Source: Rhodococcus rhodnii NBRC 100604
GTDB lineage: Bacteria; Actinomycetota; Actinomycetes; Mycobacteriales; Mycobacteriaceae
DNA: 64,000 nt
NCBI RefSeq assembly: GCF_001894925.1
Contig: NZ_BCXD01000021.1
Span: 1-64,000, forward strand
Direction: 5' to 3'
Of this stretch, positions 10,107 to 17,553 are shown one piece after another. The position numbers were made by a program, and so were the translations under genes. The notes below the pieces were generated by a model. That model saw only the letters and a program-made list of their open reading frames with translations, did no database searches and was not told the DNA's origin. Numbering within the stretch: the first letter of the stretch is position 1; each line of letters starts with the position of its first letter.

Positions 10107-11186
10107 TCAGCCCAGGGCGCGCACGATCGCGTCGGCGATGCGCAGCGTCGCGGTGCGTGCCGTCCGGCTCACGCCCGTGACGTTGATGTACGCGTGGATC
10201 AGCCCGGGTGCGCGATCGAGCGTCACGGGCACGCCCGCCTCCTCGAGCCGGCGGGCGTACGCGATGCCCTCGTCGCGCAACGGATCGAAGCCTGCGACAG
10301 CGACGAACGCGGGCGCCGTCCCCGACAGGTCGGGGGTGTGCAGCGGCGAGACCCGGGGGTCGGTCCGCTGGGCGCGGTCGGGGACGTAGCGATCCTTGTA
10401 CCACTCCATGTGCGTGCGCGTGAGGAAGAAACCCTCACCGAACTCGTGGTACGAGGCCGATTCGCCCGCGAGGTCGGTCGCCGGGAAGATCAGCGCCTGC
10501 AACGCGGGCGTGACCGCCGCGCCGCGCAGCCCGTTCGACAGCACGGCGCTGATGTTGCCGCCGGCGCTGTCTCCGGCCACCACGATCCGCGACGGGTCGA
10601 TCCCCCACCCGCGCGCGTTCGCCACCGCGAACTCCCATGCGGCGTGGGCGTCCTCGATCGCCGCCGGGAACGGATTCTCGGGCGCGAGGCGGTAGTCGAT
10701 GCTCAGCACGTCCACTCCCGCATGCAGCGCGAGGAAGCGGACCGGCGACTGCGTACTGAACCTGTTGCCGAGGACCCAGCCGCCGCCGTGGAAGTACACG
10801 ACGAGGCCGCGCGGCGTCCCCGCCGTCGCGCGGTACCTGGTCGCGGGGATCGTCCCGCCCGGGCCCGCGATCGCGAGGTCCTCCTCGAACGCGAACGGCG
10901 CGAAGTCCTCGGCGAAGAGCGCGGCCTCGAGGTCGAGGTGATCCCGTCCCTGGTCGACGGGGAGATCGACGAAGTCCTCACCCGGAAGGGCATCCAGTGC
11001 CAGCAGCGCGATCCGGATCTCCGAGGCCAGCCGCTCGCCGTCGGCGTTCGTCGTCGGCCGGACGTCGAGCGTGTCAAGGACGCGCTGCGGCAGCTTGGCG
11101 AAGCCCTGCAGCACCGAGCGCTGGACGCGGGCCGCGATGCCCAGCTCGGGGACCCTCCTCGTGATGGGACGGTCCGTTGTCGTCAT
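10107..11186 (-). CDS. Alpha/beta-hydrolase esterase, hormone-sensitive-lipase family
   Basis: A 359-residue esterase. The HSL-family oxyanion motif HGGGW is at residues 133-137 and the nucleophile Ser207 lies in GDSAGG. The DYRLAPENPFPAA block and a C-terminal Asp/His region (FDPLRDEG, GLIHAYIN) complete the family pattern. There is no signal peptide, so it is cytoplasmic. The ATG at 11186 has AGGAGG 5 nt upstream. It diverges from the PNPOx-fold gene across about 216 nt. Substrate is likely a short- or medium-chain ester; nothing more specific can be read. Confidence 0.9.
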   Translation of the reverse strand: MTTTDRPITRRVPELGIAARVQRSVLQGFAKLPQRVLDTLDVRPTTNADGERLASEIRIALLALDALPGEDFVDLPVDQGRDHLDLEAALFAEDFAPFAFEEDLAIAGPGGTIPATRYRATAGTPRGLVVYFHGGGWVLGNRFSTQSPVRFLALHAGVDVLSIDYRLAPENPFPAAIEDAHAAWEFAVANARGWGIDPSRIVVAGDSAGGNISAVLSNGLRGAAVTPALQALIFPATDLAGESASYHEFGEGFFLTRTHMEWYKDRYVPDRAQRTDPRVSPLHTPDLSGTAPAFVAVAGFDPLRDEGIAYARRLEEAGVPVTLDRAPGLIHAYINVTGVSRTARTATLRIADAIVRALG

Positions 11187-11402
11187 GACGCCTCCTGCTC
11201 GGCACGGGTGGGTCGATCACGAACCGGATGTCCGATTCGTCACTGCGTGCACTGGTTGTACCCGATCGGGCGTCGGGACAGAACACCAGCTGTGGCGCGC
11301 AGTGCGGATCACGCCGGAATCTCCGCCACGCCCGATCCCCGCGCGGGAGAATGGAGAAGATCTGCCGCAGCACAGCGGAACGGCCGCCGGGAAGGAACAC
11401 CG
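11187..11402. other. Divergent intergenic region
   Basis: 216 nt between the esterase and the PNPOx-fold gene. It should hold both promoters. I see no coding frame with support and no convincing dyad; ribosome binding sites lie at each end (AGGAGG for the esterase, GGGAAGG for the PNPOx gene). Confidence 0.4.
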
Positions 11403-11825
11403 ATGAGCGACTACGAGAACGTCACGGAACACGGCGGCGAGCACCTGACCGAACCCCAGTGCTGGGAGGCGATGGGCGACACCGGGCTGGGCCGCATCGT
11501 GATCGTCGCGGACGGCAAGCCCGAGATCTTCCCGATCAACTACGCCGCGCGCGGCGGAAAGCTGTTCTTCCGCACCGCCGAAGGCAGCAAGCTCGCCGGG
11601 CTCACACTGAGCCCCGAGGTCGCCTTCGAGACCGACCACGCCGACGACTCGGTGGCGTGGAGCGTCGTCGTGCACGGCACGGCCCGCACCCTCACCGCGT
11701 TCGGCGAGATCAACGAGGTCGACAGCCTCGGGTTGCAGGCGTGGGAGCCGACCGAGAAGTACAACTACGTCGAGATCACGCCTCGCGAGATCACCGGCAG
11801 GCGGTTCGAGCGCACACCGTCGTGA
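11403..11825 (+). CDS. Pyridoxamine 5'-phosphate-oxidase-fold flavoprotein
   Basis: A 140-residue single-domain split-barrel protein. The pattern of a strand pair (GRIVIVADGKPEIFPINYA), then GGKLFFRTAEGSKLAGL, then a central VAFETDH strand and SVVVHGTAR is that of small PNPOx-like proteins, which bind FMN, F420 or heme. The start at 11403 has GGGAAGGA 5-10 nt upstream. It is followed at 100 nt by a VOC protein on the same strand. The actual cofactor and reaction are not predictable; many actinobacterial relatives are F420- or FMN-dependent reductases. Confidence 0.8.
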   Translation: MSDYENVTEHGGEHLTEPQCWEAMGDTGLGRIVIVADGKPEIFPINYAARGGKLFFRTAEGSKLAGLTLSPEVAFETDHADDSVAWSVVVHGTARTLTAFGEINEVDSLGLQAWEPTEKYNYVEITPREITGRRFERTPS

Positions 11826-11925
11826 CGCCGATTCCCGAGTGAGTCCAGTTGTCTCGACAGCCCGCAGACCTGCCGCTTCCCGTCCTATCGTCGAGAGGAC
11901 CGGGTCAGCGAGCGAGGAGACGGCG

Positions 11926-12303
11926 ATGTCGGGCAGGATCACCCATTTCGAGATTCCCTACGACGACGGCGATCGCGCCCGCGCCTTCTACGGCGAGGCG
12001 TTCGGGTGGACGACCGAGTCCCCACCCGGGCTCGACTACACCTTCGTCGGGACGGGCCCCGTCGACGAGAACGGAATGCCCACCGAGCCCGGCTACATCG
12101 GCGGCGGGATGTTCCCGCGCAGCGGCGAGAGCTCCGGGCCCTCCGTCGTCGTCGAGGTGGACAGCATCGACGACGCCCTCGCGACGATCGAACGGCTCGG
12201 CGGAACGAAGCTCGACGACCGAACCCCCGTGGGCGACATGGGGTTCGCATCGCGGTTCCGGGACACCGAAGGCAATGTGATCGGCCTGTGGGAGAACGCC
12301 TGA
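11926..12303 (+). CDS. VOC (glyoxalase/bleomycin-resistance) family protein
   Basis: A 125-residue vicinal-oxygen-chelate protein. The start ITHFEIPYDDGDRARAFYGEAFGW is the classic first VOC half, and the end SRFRDTEGNVIGLWE is the classic second half with the metal-position Glu. The ATG at 11926 has GAGGAGA 8 nt upstream; the in-frame ATG 29 codons earlier lacks a site. It overlaps the probable start of the AlkA gene. No substrate can be assigned. Confidence 0.85.
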   Translation: MSGRITHFEIPYDDGDRARAFYGEAFGWTTESPPGLDYTFVGTGPVDENGMPTEPGYIGGGMFPRSGESSGPSVVVEVDSIDDALATIERLGGTKLDDRTPVGDMGFASRFRDTEGNVIGLWENA

Positions 12304-13157
12304 CCGACGGCACCCGCGCCCTCGCCCTGCCGCTGCACCCGCCGTTCGCGGCCGATCCGCTCCGGCGGGTGACGGCGGTGCACGCGGTGCCCGGCGTCGA
12401 GGAGGCCGACGACACCGGCGTCCGGCGCACACTGCGCACCCCGTCCGGGCCCGCGCACGTCGACGTCGCATGGCCGGAGCCCGGTGCCGACACCCTCACG
12501 CTCACCGCCGCGGGGCCGGGCGCCGGCGACCCCGCCGTCGAGACGTGTGTGCGCGGCTGGCTCGATCTCGACGTCGATCCCGACGCCGTCGGCAGTGCGC
12601 TGGCGCGGTTCGACGACCTCGCTCCCCTCGTTCGCGAACGCCCGGGGCTGCGCATCCTCGGCAGCGCCGATCCGTGGGAGACCGCGGCGTCGGTCGTTCT
12701 GGGACAACAGGTCTCGCTCGCCGGTGCGCGCACGCTCGTGGGCAGGCTCGTCACCCGGCTGCGCGACGAGCCCGGTCTCGCACCGTTCCCGACCGCCCGG
12801 CAGGTGCGCGATCTCGGTGTGGCCGAGGTGCGCGACGTCGTCCGCATGCCGCGCGGCAGGGCGCAGACCCTGCACGACCTCGCGGCGGCGGTGTGCGACG
12901 GCGACGTCGACCTCACGGCGTCGGGCCTGCGCGACTCGATGCGCGCAGCCCGCATCGCCGGAATCGGGCCGTGGACGACGGAGTACCTCGCGCTCCGGCT
13001 CGGCGATCGCGACGCCGCCCCGACCGGCGACCTCGTGCTGCGCCGAGCGCTCGGCGGCGTGACCGAGGCCAGGGCTCGCGCCGTCGTCGCGCCGTGGTCG
13101 CCGCTGCGCGCGTACGGGATATTCCACGTCTGGACGGCCGCGAGTTACAGCGCCTGA
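12288..13157 (+). CDS. alkA: DNA-3-methyladenine glycosylase II (AlkA-type)
   Basis: A helix-hairpin-helix base-excision glycosylase that removes alkylated purines. The core runs from ETAASVVLGQQVSLAGART through the hairpin GIGPWTTEYLALR to the catalytic-Asp segment PTGDLVLRRALGG. It lacks an Ada methyl-transfer domain. The start is uncertain: the frame has no ATG near the N-terminus, so the GTG at 12288, lying inside the end of the VOC gene, is my choice (289 residues); the CTG at 12300 overlapping the VOC stop is possible. Coupling to the VOC gene is likely. Confidence 0.85.
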   Translation: MGERLTDGTRALALPLHPPFAADPLRRVTAVHAVPGVEEADDTGVRRTLRTPSGPAHVDVAWPEPGADTLTLTAAGPGAGDPAVETCVRGWLDLDVDPDAVGSALARFDDLAPLVRERPGLRILGSADPWETAASVVLGQQVSLAGARTLVGRLVTRLRDEPGLAPFPTARQVRDLGVAEVRDVVRMPRGRAQTLHDLAAAVCDGDVDLTASGLRDSMRAARIAGIGPWTTEYLALRLGDRDAAPTGDLVLRRALGGVTEARARAVVAPWSPLRAYGIFHVWTAASYSA

Positions 13158-13287
13158 CCCGGCGTGCGATTTCGGTCCGGTGAAGATGTCGGCTCGCTAC
13201 CCTCGATTCGTGATCGCGACGTGACACCCGTCACCGGATCACAGCATCGTCTCCCGCCGTCGTTCCGTAGCGAAGCGAGGTCACGCC
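13158..13287. promoter_or_regulatory. Leader and promoter of the NlpC/P60 gene
   Basis: A -10-like TACCCT at 13198-13203 would start transcription near 13210, leaving an untranslated leader of about 78 nt. The leader contains a small dyad GTGAC-ACCC-GTCAC at 13221-13234 and a GCGAGG ribosome site before the GTG at 13288. A GTG at 13210 opens a frame of only four codons. The leader is too short and lacks the conserved blocks of the cyclic-di-AMP riboswitch often found before such genes. Confidence 0.35.
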
Positions 13288-13797
13288 GTGCACCGACACC
13301 ACCGCGTCGCCCTGTGGGCCGCCACAGCAGCCTGCGCCGCGGCCCTGGTCGCGCCGTCCGTCGCGCACGCCGAACCGACTCCCGCCGCGGGATCGGGCAG
13401 CACATCCGGCAGTTCCTCGGGTTCGGCGTTCGTGCCGATGCCGATCCCCACCCCGACCGGGCTCGCGGCCCTCGCCGCCGCCGCGACCCAGACCGGGAAG
13501 CCCTACCTCTGGGGCGGTGTCGGACCCCACGCCTGGGACTGCTCCGGACTCGTCCAATGGGCGTTTCGGCAGGTCGGCGTCGACCTGCCGCGCACCACGT
13601 GGGAGCAGGCCGAAGTCGGTACGAGCATCCCGCTGTGGGCGATCGCGCCGGGCGACATCGTCGTCCTCCACCGCGACGCGTCGCACATCGGGATCTACGC
13701 GGGCTTCGGGCAGGTGTTCAACGCGTACGGCCTCGGTGTCCCCGTCGGCCTGACGCCGCTGTCGAACTTCCACGTCTACGACATTCGCCGCTTCTGA
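13288..13797 (+). CDS. Secreted NlpC/P60 cell-wall peptidase
   Basis: A 169-residue exported cysteine peptidase. A Sec signal peptide covers residues 1-28 with an Ala-His-Ala cleavage site, followed by a Gly/Ser-rich linker to about residue 47. The NlpC/P60 domain has the nucleophile Cys85 in WDCSGLVQWAF and His133 in SHIGIYAG. It should cut peptidoglycan stem peptides. Length is near minimal for a single-domain member, with no SH3 or LysM module. The start is the GTG at 13288. Its end overlaps the convergent hydrolase by 22 bp. Confidence 0.9.
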   Translation: MHRHHRVALWAATAACAAALVAPSVAHAEPTPAAGSGSTSGSSSGSAFVPMPIPTPTGLAALAAAATQTGKPYLWGGVGPHAWDCSGLVQWAFRQVGVDLPRTTWEQAEVGTSIPLWAIAPGDIVVLHRDASHIGIYAGFGQVFNAYGLGVPVGLTPLSNFHVYDIRRF

Positions 13798-14876
13798 CCC
13801 ACCCGCACCGTCCACTCGCGTCCCGCGCGGACCAGGCCCCGGAGCGCACCGGCGACGTCGGGCCACGCCGGCTCGACCGGAACCTGCTCGACGGCGCGGG
13901 TCACGAGATCGTCGAGCAGACCGCCGACGAGATCCGGGCATTCGAGTTGCAGCATGTGACCGGCACCGGGCACCTGCACGAACTCGGCGTCCGGCAGCGC
14001 GCGAGCGATGAACTTCGAGTTGCCGAGCGGGGTCAGCATGTCCTTCGTCCCGCACGCGACGACCGTCGGCACGAGCGCGAGAACGCCGACCGACGCCGTC
14101 TCGTCGTGCAGCTCGAACGTCGGCAGGAAATCGGTGAGCGTGCGCAGCGACGTCTCGTTGATCATCCGGTCCGAGAATCGCGCGACGACGGGATCGACCC
14201 GGCGATCACCGAACGACGCCGACTTCACGATCGGGGCGATGACCCGCTTCGCCGCGTCGCGACCGCCCTGCACGACACGCGGTGCCCGCGCCGCCGCCAT
14301 CCGGAACGCCGACACGATCGGCGTGTTGAGAGTGCGGGCGACGCCCGAGCGTGACAACGCGCCCGCCGACGTCGAGACGAGCCCCACGCCCACTACGCGC
14401 TCCGCGACGACCTCCGGGAACATGCCCGCGTACGCGAGCACCGTCATCCCGCCCATCGAATGCCCGACGAGAACGATCGGTCCCGACGGGACCATCGCGC
14501 GCAGAACGGAATCGAGATCGTGGGCGAGATGGCCGATCGTGCACGTCTCCCTCGGGGCGACGTCGGAGCGCCCGTGACCGCGGTGGCCGTAGAAGACCAT
14601 CCGGATCCGGGCGCCCCACTCGCGTTCGAGATGCAGCCGCTGCAGCGCCCAGCCGTCCATCCGATTGCAGAAGCCGTGCACGAACACGACCGTCAGCGGC
14701 GCGTCGTGGGGCCCGACCTCGCGGACGGCGAGCGCGACGCCGTCGTCGGCCGCGACGGTGCAGCCACGATCGTGTGCGAACACGTCGAACGGAGCCGAGT
14801 CCTCGAGTCGGCCGGGGGCGGCGTCGTCCCCGGTGGCGCCGCGCTCTGCGTCGCGGCGAACTGCAGCACTCGTCAC
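13776..14876 (-). CDS. Alpha/beta hydrolase
   Basis: A 366-residue alpha/beta-hydrolase. The oxyanion strand VVFVHGFCNRMDGW and the nucleophile Ser140 in GHSMGG are clear. The C-terminal block VVACGTKDMLTP provides the acid and GAGHMLQLECP the catalytic His. The start is the GTG at 14876 with GGAAGGGG upstream. It follows the next hydrolase on the minus strand after 24 nt, so the three genes 16741-13776 form an operon. The reaction is unknown. Confidence 0.88.
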   Translation of the reverse strand: MTSAAVRRDAERGATGDDAAPGRLEDSAPFDVFAHDRGCTVAADDGVALAVREVGPHDAPLTVVFVHGFCNRMDGWALQRLHLEREWGARIRMVFYGHRGHGRSDVAPRETCTIGHLAHDLDSVLRAMVPSGPIVLVGHSMGGMTVLAYAGMFPEVVAERVVGVGLVSTSAGALSRSGVARTLNTPIVSAFRMAAARAPRVVQGGRDAAKRVIAPIVKSASFGDRRVDPVVARFSDRMINETSLRTLTDFLPTFELHDETASVGVLALVPTVVACGTKDMLTPLGNSKFIARALPDAEFVQVPGAGHMLQLECPDLVGGLLDDLVTRAVEQVPVEPAWPDVAGALRGLVRAGREWTVRVGQKRRMS

Positions 14877-14900
14877 CTCTCGCCCCTTCCGCCGCCCGCG

Positions 14901-15677
14901 TCAGTGAACCGGACGGATCTCCGACGAGTATGCGGGAACGAGCGAGTGGACGAAACGTGACAGGGCCGCGGCGAGTTCGCCGGGCGCCGACAGCTGGGGT
15001 GCGTGATCGCAGTCGAGCGAGCACACCTCGGCGCCGGGCACCAGCTCACGCATGCGGCGCTGCGTCGCGACCGGCAGCGAGCGGTCGCGCGTCGCCTCGA
15101 CGTAGAGCCGCGGCAGCGACCCGAACCGGTCGGGCGTCCAGGTCGGTGCGACGAGCCGCGCCGATTCGAGCTGGGGAACGAGCCGGCGTGCCGCCGCCAC
15201 GGCGTCCGCGGGTGGCGCGTCGTGGAAGAAGACGGAAGCCCCGGCCTCGGGCGGGACCACCGTCGCACGGCCACCCGCGGCGGGTTCGAGGAACGCCGAG
15301 ATACCGACCGGCGGAGCGAGTCCGACGTCCTCGCACAGCGTGCCGTACGACCAGCCCGGCGGCAGCATCATCCCCGCGACGTAGGCGACACCCACGACAC
15401 GCTCGGCGATGCGCTCGGCGACGTCCGTCGCGACGACACCTCCGCCGGAGTGCCCGACGATCACGAGCGGCCCGTCGACGTCCGCGATCCGGTCGAGCAC
15501 AGCCTCGACGACGTCGTCGAGCGTCACGTCGTCCTCGGGCAGATCGGAGCCGACGCCCGGAAGCGTCACCGGTATCGGGCGCAGCCCCGCGTCCGCGAGC
15601 GGGCCGGTGATCGTGTCCCACACCCACGGTCCGGCCCAGGCGCCGTGAACGAGAACGACCGCGGGTGCCTCCGTCAC
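14901..15677 (-). CDS. Alpha/beta hydrolase (small esterase-like)
   Basis: A 258-residue hydrolase of the compact type related to plant salicylate-binding and methyl-ketone esterases. VLVHGAWAGPWVW is the oxyanion region, Ser77 sits in GHSGGG, and the C-terminal DRSLPVATQRRM and DCDHAPQLSAP segments supply the Asp and His region. The start is the GTG at 15677 overlapping the stop of the upstream oxygenase (GTGA), so the oxygenase and this hydrolase are coupled and may act in sequence. The much longer open frame upstream is a shadow of the oxygenase gene. Confidence 0.87.
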   Translation of the reverse strand: MTEAPAVVLVHGAWAGPWVWDTITGPLADAGLRPIPVTLPGVGSDLPEDDVTLDDVVEAVLDRIADVDGPLVIVGHSGGGVVATDVAERIAERVVGVAYVAGMMLPPGWSYGTLCEDVGLAPPVGISAFLEPAAGGRATVVPPEAGASVFFHDAPPADAVAAARRLVPQLESARLVAPTWTPDRFGSLPRLYVEATRDRSLPVATQRRMRELVPGAEVCSLDCDHAPQLSAPGELAAALSRFVHSLVPAYSSEIRPVH

Positions 15678-16741
15678 GATCCGGCCCGCTCCGCCGCCGC
15701 GAGAACGCGCGCCGCCTCGCGCACCGCTGCGGTGTTCGCCTTGCCCTGCCGCGATCCCGCGAGCTTCGCGGCGATGTGATCGCGCACCGTGATCGGCTCG
15801 TACGCGAGTCCGTCGTCGGCATCGAGATGGCTCGGCAGCGTCTCGACGACGGCGTCGACGTTGCCGTCGTGGAAGAACGCGACCGAGCGGCGGCGCACGA
15901 TGCTGCCGTCGACGATCGGCGGCTTGACGCGATGCAGCGTCGAGAGCCAGCGGTCGTTGGTGAGCCTCGCCGTGAGGTCGCCGAGGTTGACGAGCAGTGC
16001 ACCCTCGGCGGGCGCGACGTCGTGCCAGATCCCGTCGCCGCCGAGGACCTGCAGGCCCGCGACGCGGTCCGCCCACAGCACCGTGACGAGGCCGAAATCC
16101 GTGTGCTCGCCCATGCCCGTGAGATCGCCGTCGAGGCTCACGGTGCCTTCGGGGAGCGCGTAGTTGTTCATCCGCAGGACGTCGATCGAGTGATCGGTGA
16201 GAGCGTCGAAGAAGTCTGCGTCCCGGCCGAGCGCGTCGGCGAAGACCGTCGTGAGCGTCCGCGCGACCCGGGACGCGTGCCCGAAGTAGGCCTCGACGCG
16301 CTCGCGGAAGCCGTCGACGTCCGGCCACAGGTTGATCCCGTAGTCGCGTTCGTCGAGGTCCAGGGCCGTGAACGATCGCGCCTCGACGCCGACGTTGTAG
16401 GCCTCGAAGAAGTCGTTCATCCGGCTGGCCGACTCGACACCGAGACTCAGGCTCAGCGATTCGCTCTTGGGCGGGCTGTACCCGCGGTTCGCGCCGTCGA
16501 CGCGGTAGTCCTTCTTGGTGTCGAGCGGGAGGCCGAAGAAGTCGTCGACGGCGCTCGCGAGGCCGTCGGTCACGTTCTCGGGAACGCCGTGGCCGAGGAT
16601 CTGGACGAAGCCGACGGTGCGGCACGCCTCGTCCATCTGCCGTGCGACCTCGGCACGCGCCTCGGCACCGCCACCGGCGACGTAGGGTGCGATGTCGACG
16701 ATCGGGACTTCGAAGCCGGGGACCTCGACTCTCGAGCTCAT
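15674..16741 (-). CDS. 2-oxoglutarate/Fe(II) oxygenase, isopenicillin-N-synthase-like
   Basis: A 355-residue non-heme iron oxygenase. The iron triad is present: His213 and Asp215 in GEHTDFG and His270 in STLHRV. The RxS pair (Arg284/Ser286) binds the 2-oxoglutarate carboxylate in most members. The N-terminal DIOX_N region starts at VPIVDIAPY. The ATG at 16741 is preceded by GGAGG at 6 nt; an upstream ATG ten codons earlier has no such site. It diverges from an XRE-cupin regulator, which probably controls it and the two downstream hydrolases. Substrate unknown. Confidence 0.9.
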   Translation of the reverse strand: MSSRVEVPGFEVPIVDIAPYVAGGGAEARAEVARQMDEACRTVGFVQILGHGVPENVTDGLASAVDDFFGLPLDTKKDYRVDGANRGYSPPKSESLSLSLGVESASRMNDFFEAYNVGVEARSFTALDLDERDYGINLWPDVDGFRERVEAYFGHASRVARTLTTVFADALGRDADFFDALTDHSIDVLRMNNYALPEGTVSLDGDLTGMGEHTDFGLVTVLWADRVAGLQVLGGDGIWHDVAPAEGALLVNLGDLTARLTNDRWLSTLHRVKPPIVDGSIVRRRSVAFFHDGNVDAVVETLPSHLDADDGLAYEPITVRDHIAAKLAGSRQGKANTAAVREAARVLAAAERAGS

Positions 16742-16890
16742 ACGAACCTCCGATACTGGGGAAACCTGCACCGAATATTCTTCTGATCAAACTTTTCTAA
16801 TCTGAGTCAATCGTGTTACGGGGTGTTACACGCGGCGACGGCGTCGGACGGATGCCAGGTCACATGCCTGTGGTTGCTAGCGTCACCCGC
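16742..16890. promoter_or_regulatory. AT-rich divergent control region with GTGTTAC direct repeat
   Basis: This 149-nt gap is markedly more AT-rich (16770-16812) than its surroundings. It contains the palindrome GAATATTC (16773-16780) and two exact GTGTTAC heptamers at 16813-16819 and 16823-16829, ten bases start to start, so on one face of the helix. A TAGCGT -10 box at 16878-16883 lies 7 nt before the GTG of the XRE-cupin gene, fitting a leaderless transcript. The repeats are natural candidates for the site of the regulator. Confidence 0.45.
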
Positions 16891-17457
16891 GTGAGCAGCG
16901 ACGAATCCCAGGCCCTCGCGCGGTCACTGGGCGCCACGATCCGCGCCATTCGGAAAGAAGCGGGCCTGACCCTGGCGACACTCGCACAGCGGTCGGGACT
17001 CTCCCAGCCGTTCCTCAGCCAGACCGAGAACGGCAACGCGATGCCGAGCGTCGTCAACCTCCACCGCATCGCCCAGGCCCTCGGCACCACCGCGCACGCA
17101 CTGCTCGAACGCGGCACCCGCAGCAGCACCTCCCTCGTCCGCGCCGGAGAAGGGCGCACCGTCGAGTACACGAGCGACGCCACGGTGCGCTTCCTCGTCG
17201 ACGGGCACCGCATCATGGAACCCAACGAGGTCACCGCAGGCCCTCACTCCCACACCGACGGCACGACGAGCCACGCCGGCGAAGAGTTCGTCTACGTCGT
17301 CGCCGGCACCGTTCGGATGACACTCGAGGGCGAACCCGATCACGTCCTGCACGCCGGCGACACGCTCTACTACCCCGCGACCGTCCCGCACGCATGGTTC
17401 AACGACACCGACCAGCCCGCACGCTTCCTCATCACCAGTTCACCGCCGGGATTCTGA
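16891..17457 (+). CDS. XRE-family regulator with C-terminal cupin domain
   Basis: A 188-residue regulator. An XRE helix-turn-helix covers roughly residues 8-65 (IRAIRKEAGLTLATLAQRSGLSQPFLSQTENG), and a cupin barrel fills the C-terminus with the metal-type HSHTDGTTSHAGEEFVYV and HAGDTLYYPATVPHAW motifs. The start is taken as GTG 16891 because the -10 box lies 7 nt before it; ATG 16864 or the start at 16813 are longer alternatives. It diverges from the 2OG oxygenase operon and probably senses a small molecule related to that operon's substrate. Confidence 0.88.
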   Translation: MSSDESQALARSLGATIRAIRKEAGLTLATLAQRSGLSQPFLSQTENGNAMPSVVNLHRIAQALGTTAHALLERGTRSSTSLVRAGEGRTVEYTSDATVRFLVDGHRIMEPNEVTAGPHSHTDGTTSHAGEEFVYVVAGTVRMTLEGEPDHVLHAGDTLYYPATVPHAWFNDTDQPARFLITSSPPGF

Positions 17458-17518
17458 ATCACGCTGCAACGCAGGTTGTCCACAGCTCCGCGGTTGTCCC
17501 CAACTGGGAAAATGGGTC

Positions 17519-17547
17519 TTGTGTCGAACGGGTGTGCGAGATAGATT
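17519..17547 (+). promoter_or_regulatory. Promoter of the DUF222 gene, leaderless
   Basis: TTGTGT (17519-17524) and TAGATT (17542-17547) are separated by 17 nt. The ATG at 17554 follows the -10 box by 6 nt, so transcription should begin at or next to the start codon, and no ribosome site is present. Confidence 0.55.
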
Positions 17548-17553
17548 CGTCGC

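Noticed and set aside
6733-10389. Long plus-strand frames opposite recC
   Set aside because: Low-complexity Arg-rich translations without motifs; recC is unambiguous on the other strand.
13210-13224. Four-codon leaderless frame after the TACCCT box
   Set aside because: Too short to support as a gene; the GTG probably falls at a transcription start by chance.
13210-13287. Cyclic-di-AMP riboswitch before the NlpC/P60 gene
   Set aside because: The leader is under 80 nt and lacks the conserved blocks of that riboswitch.
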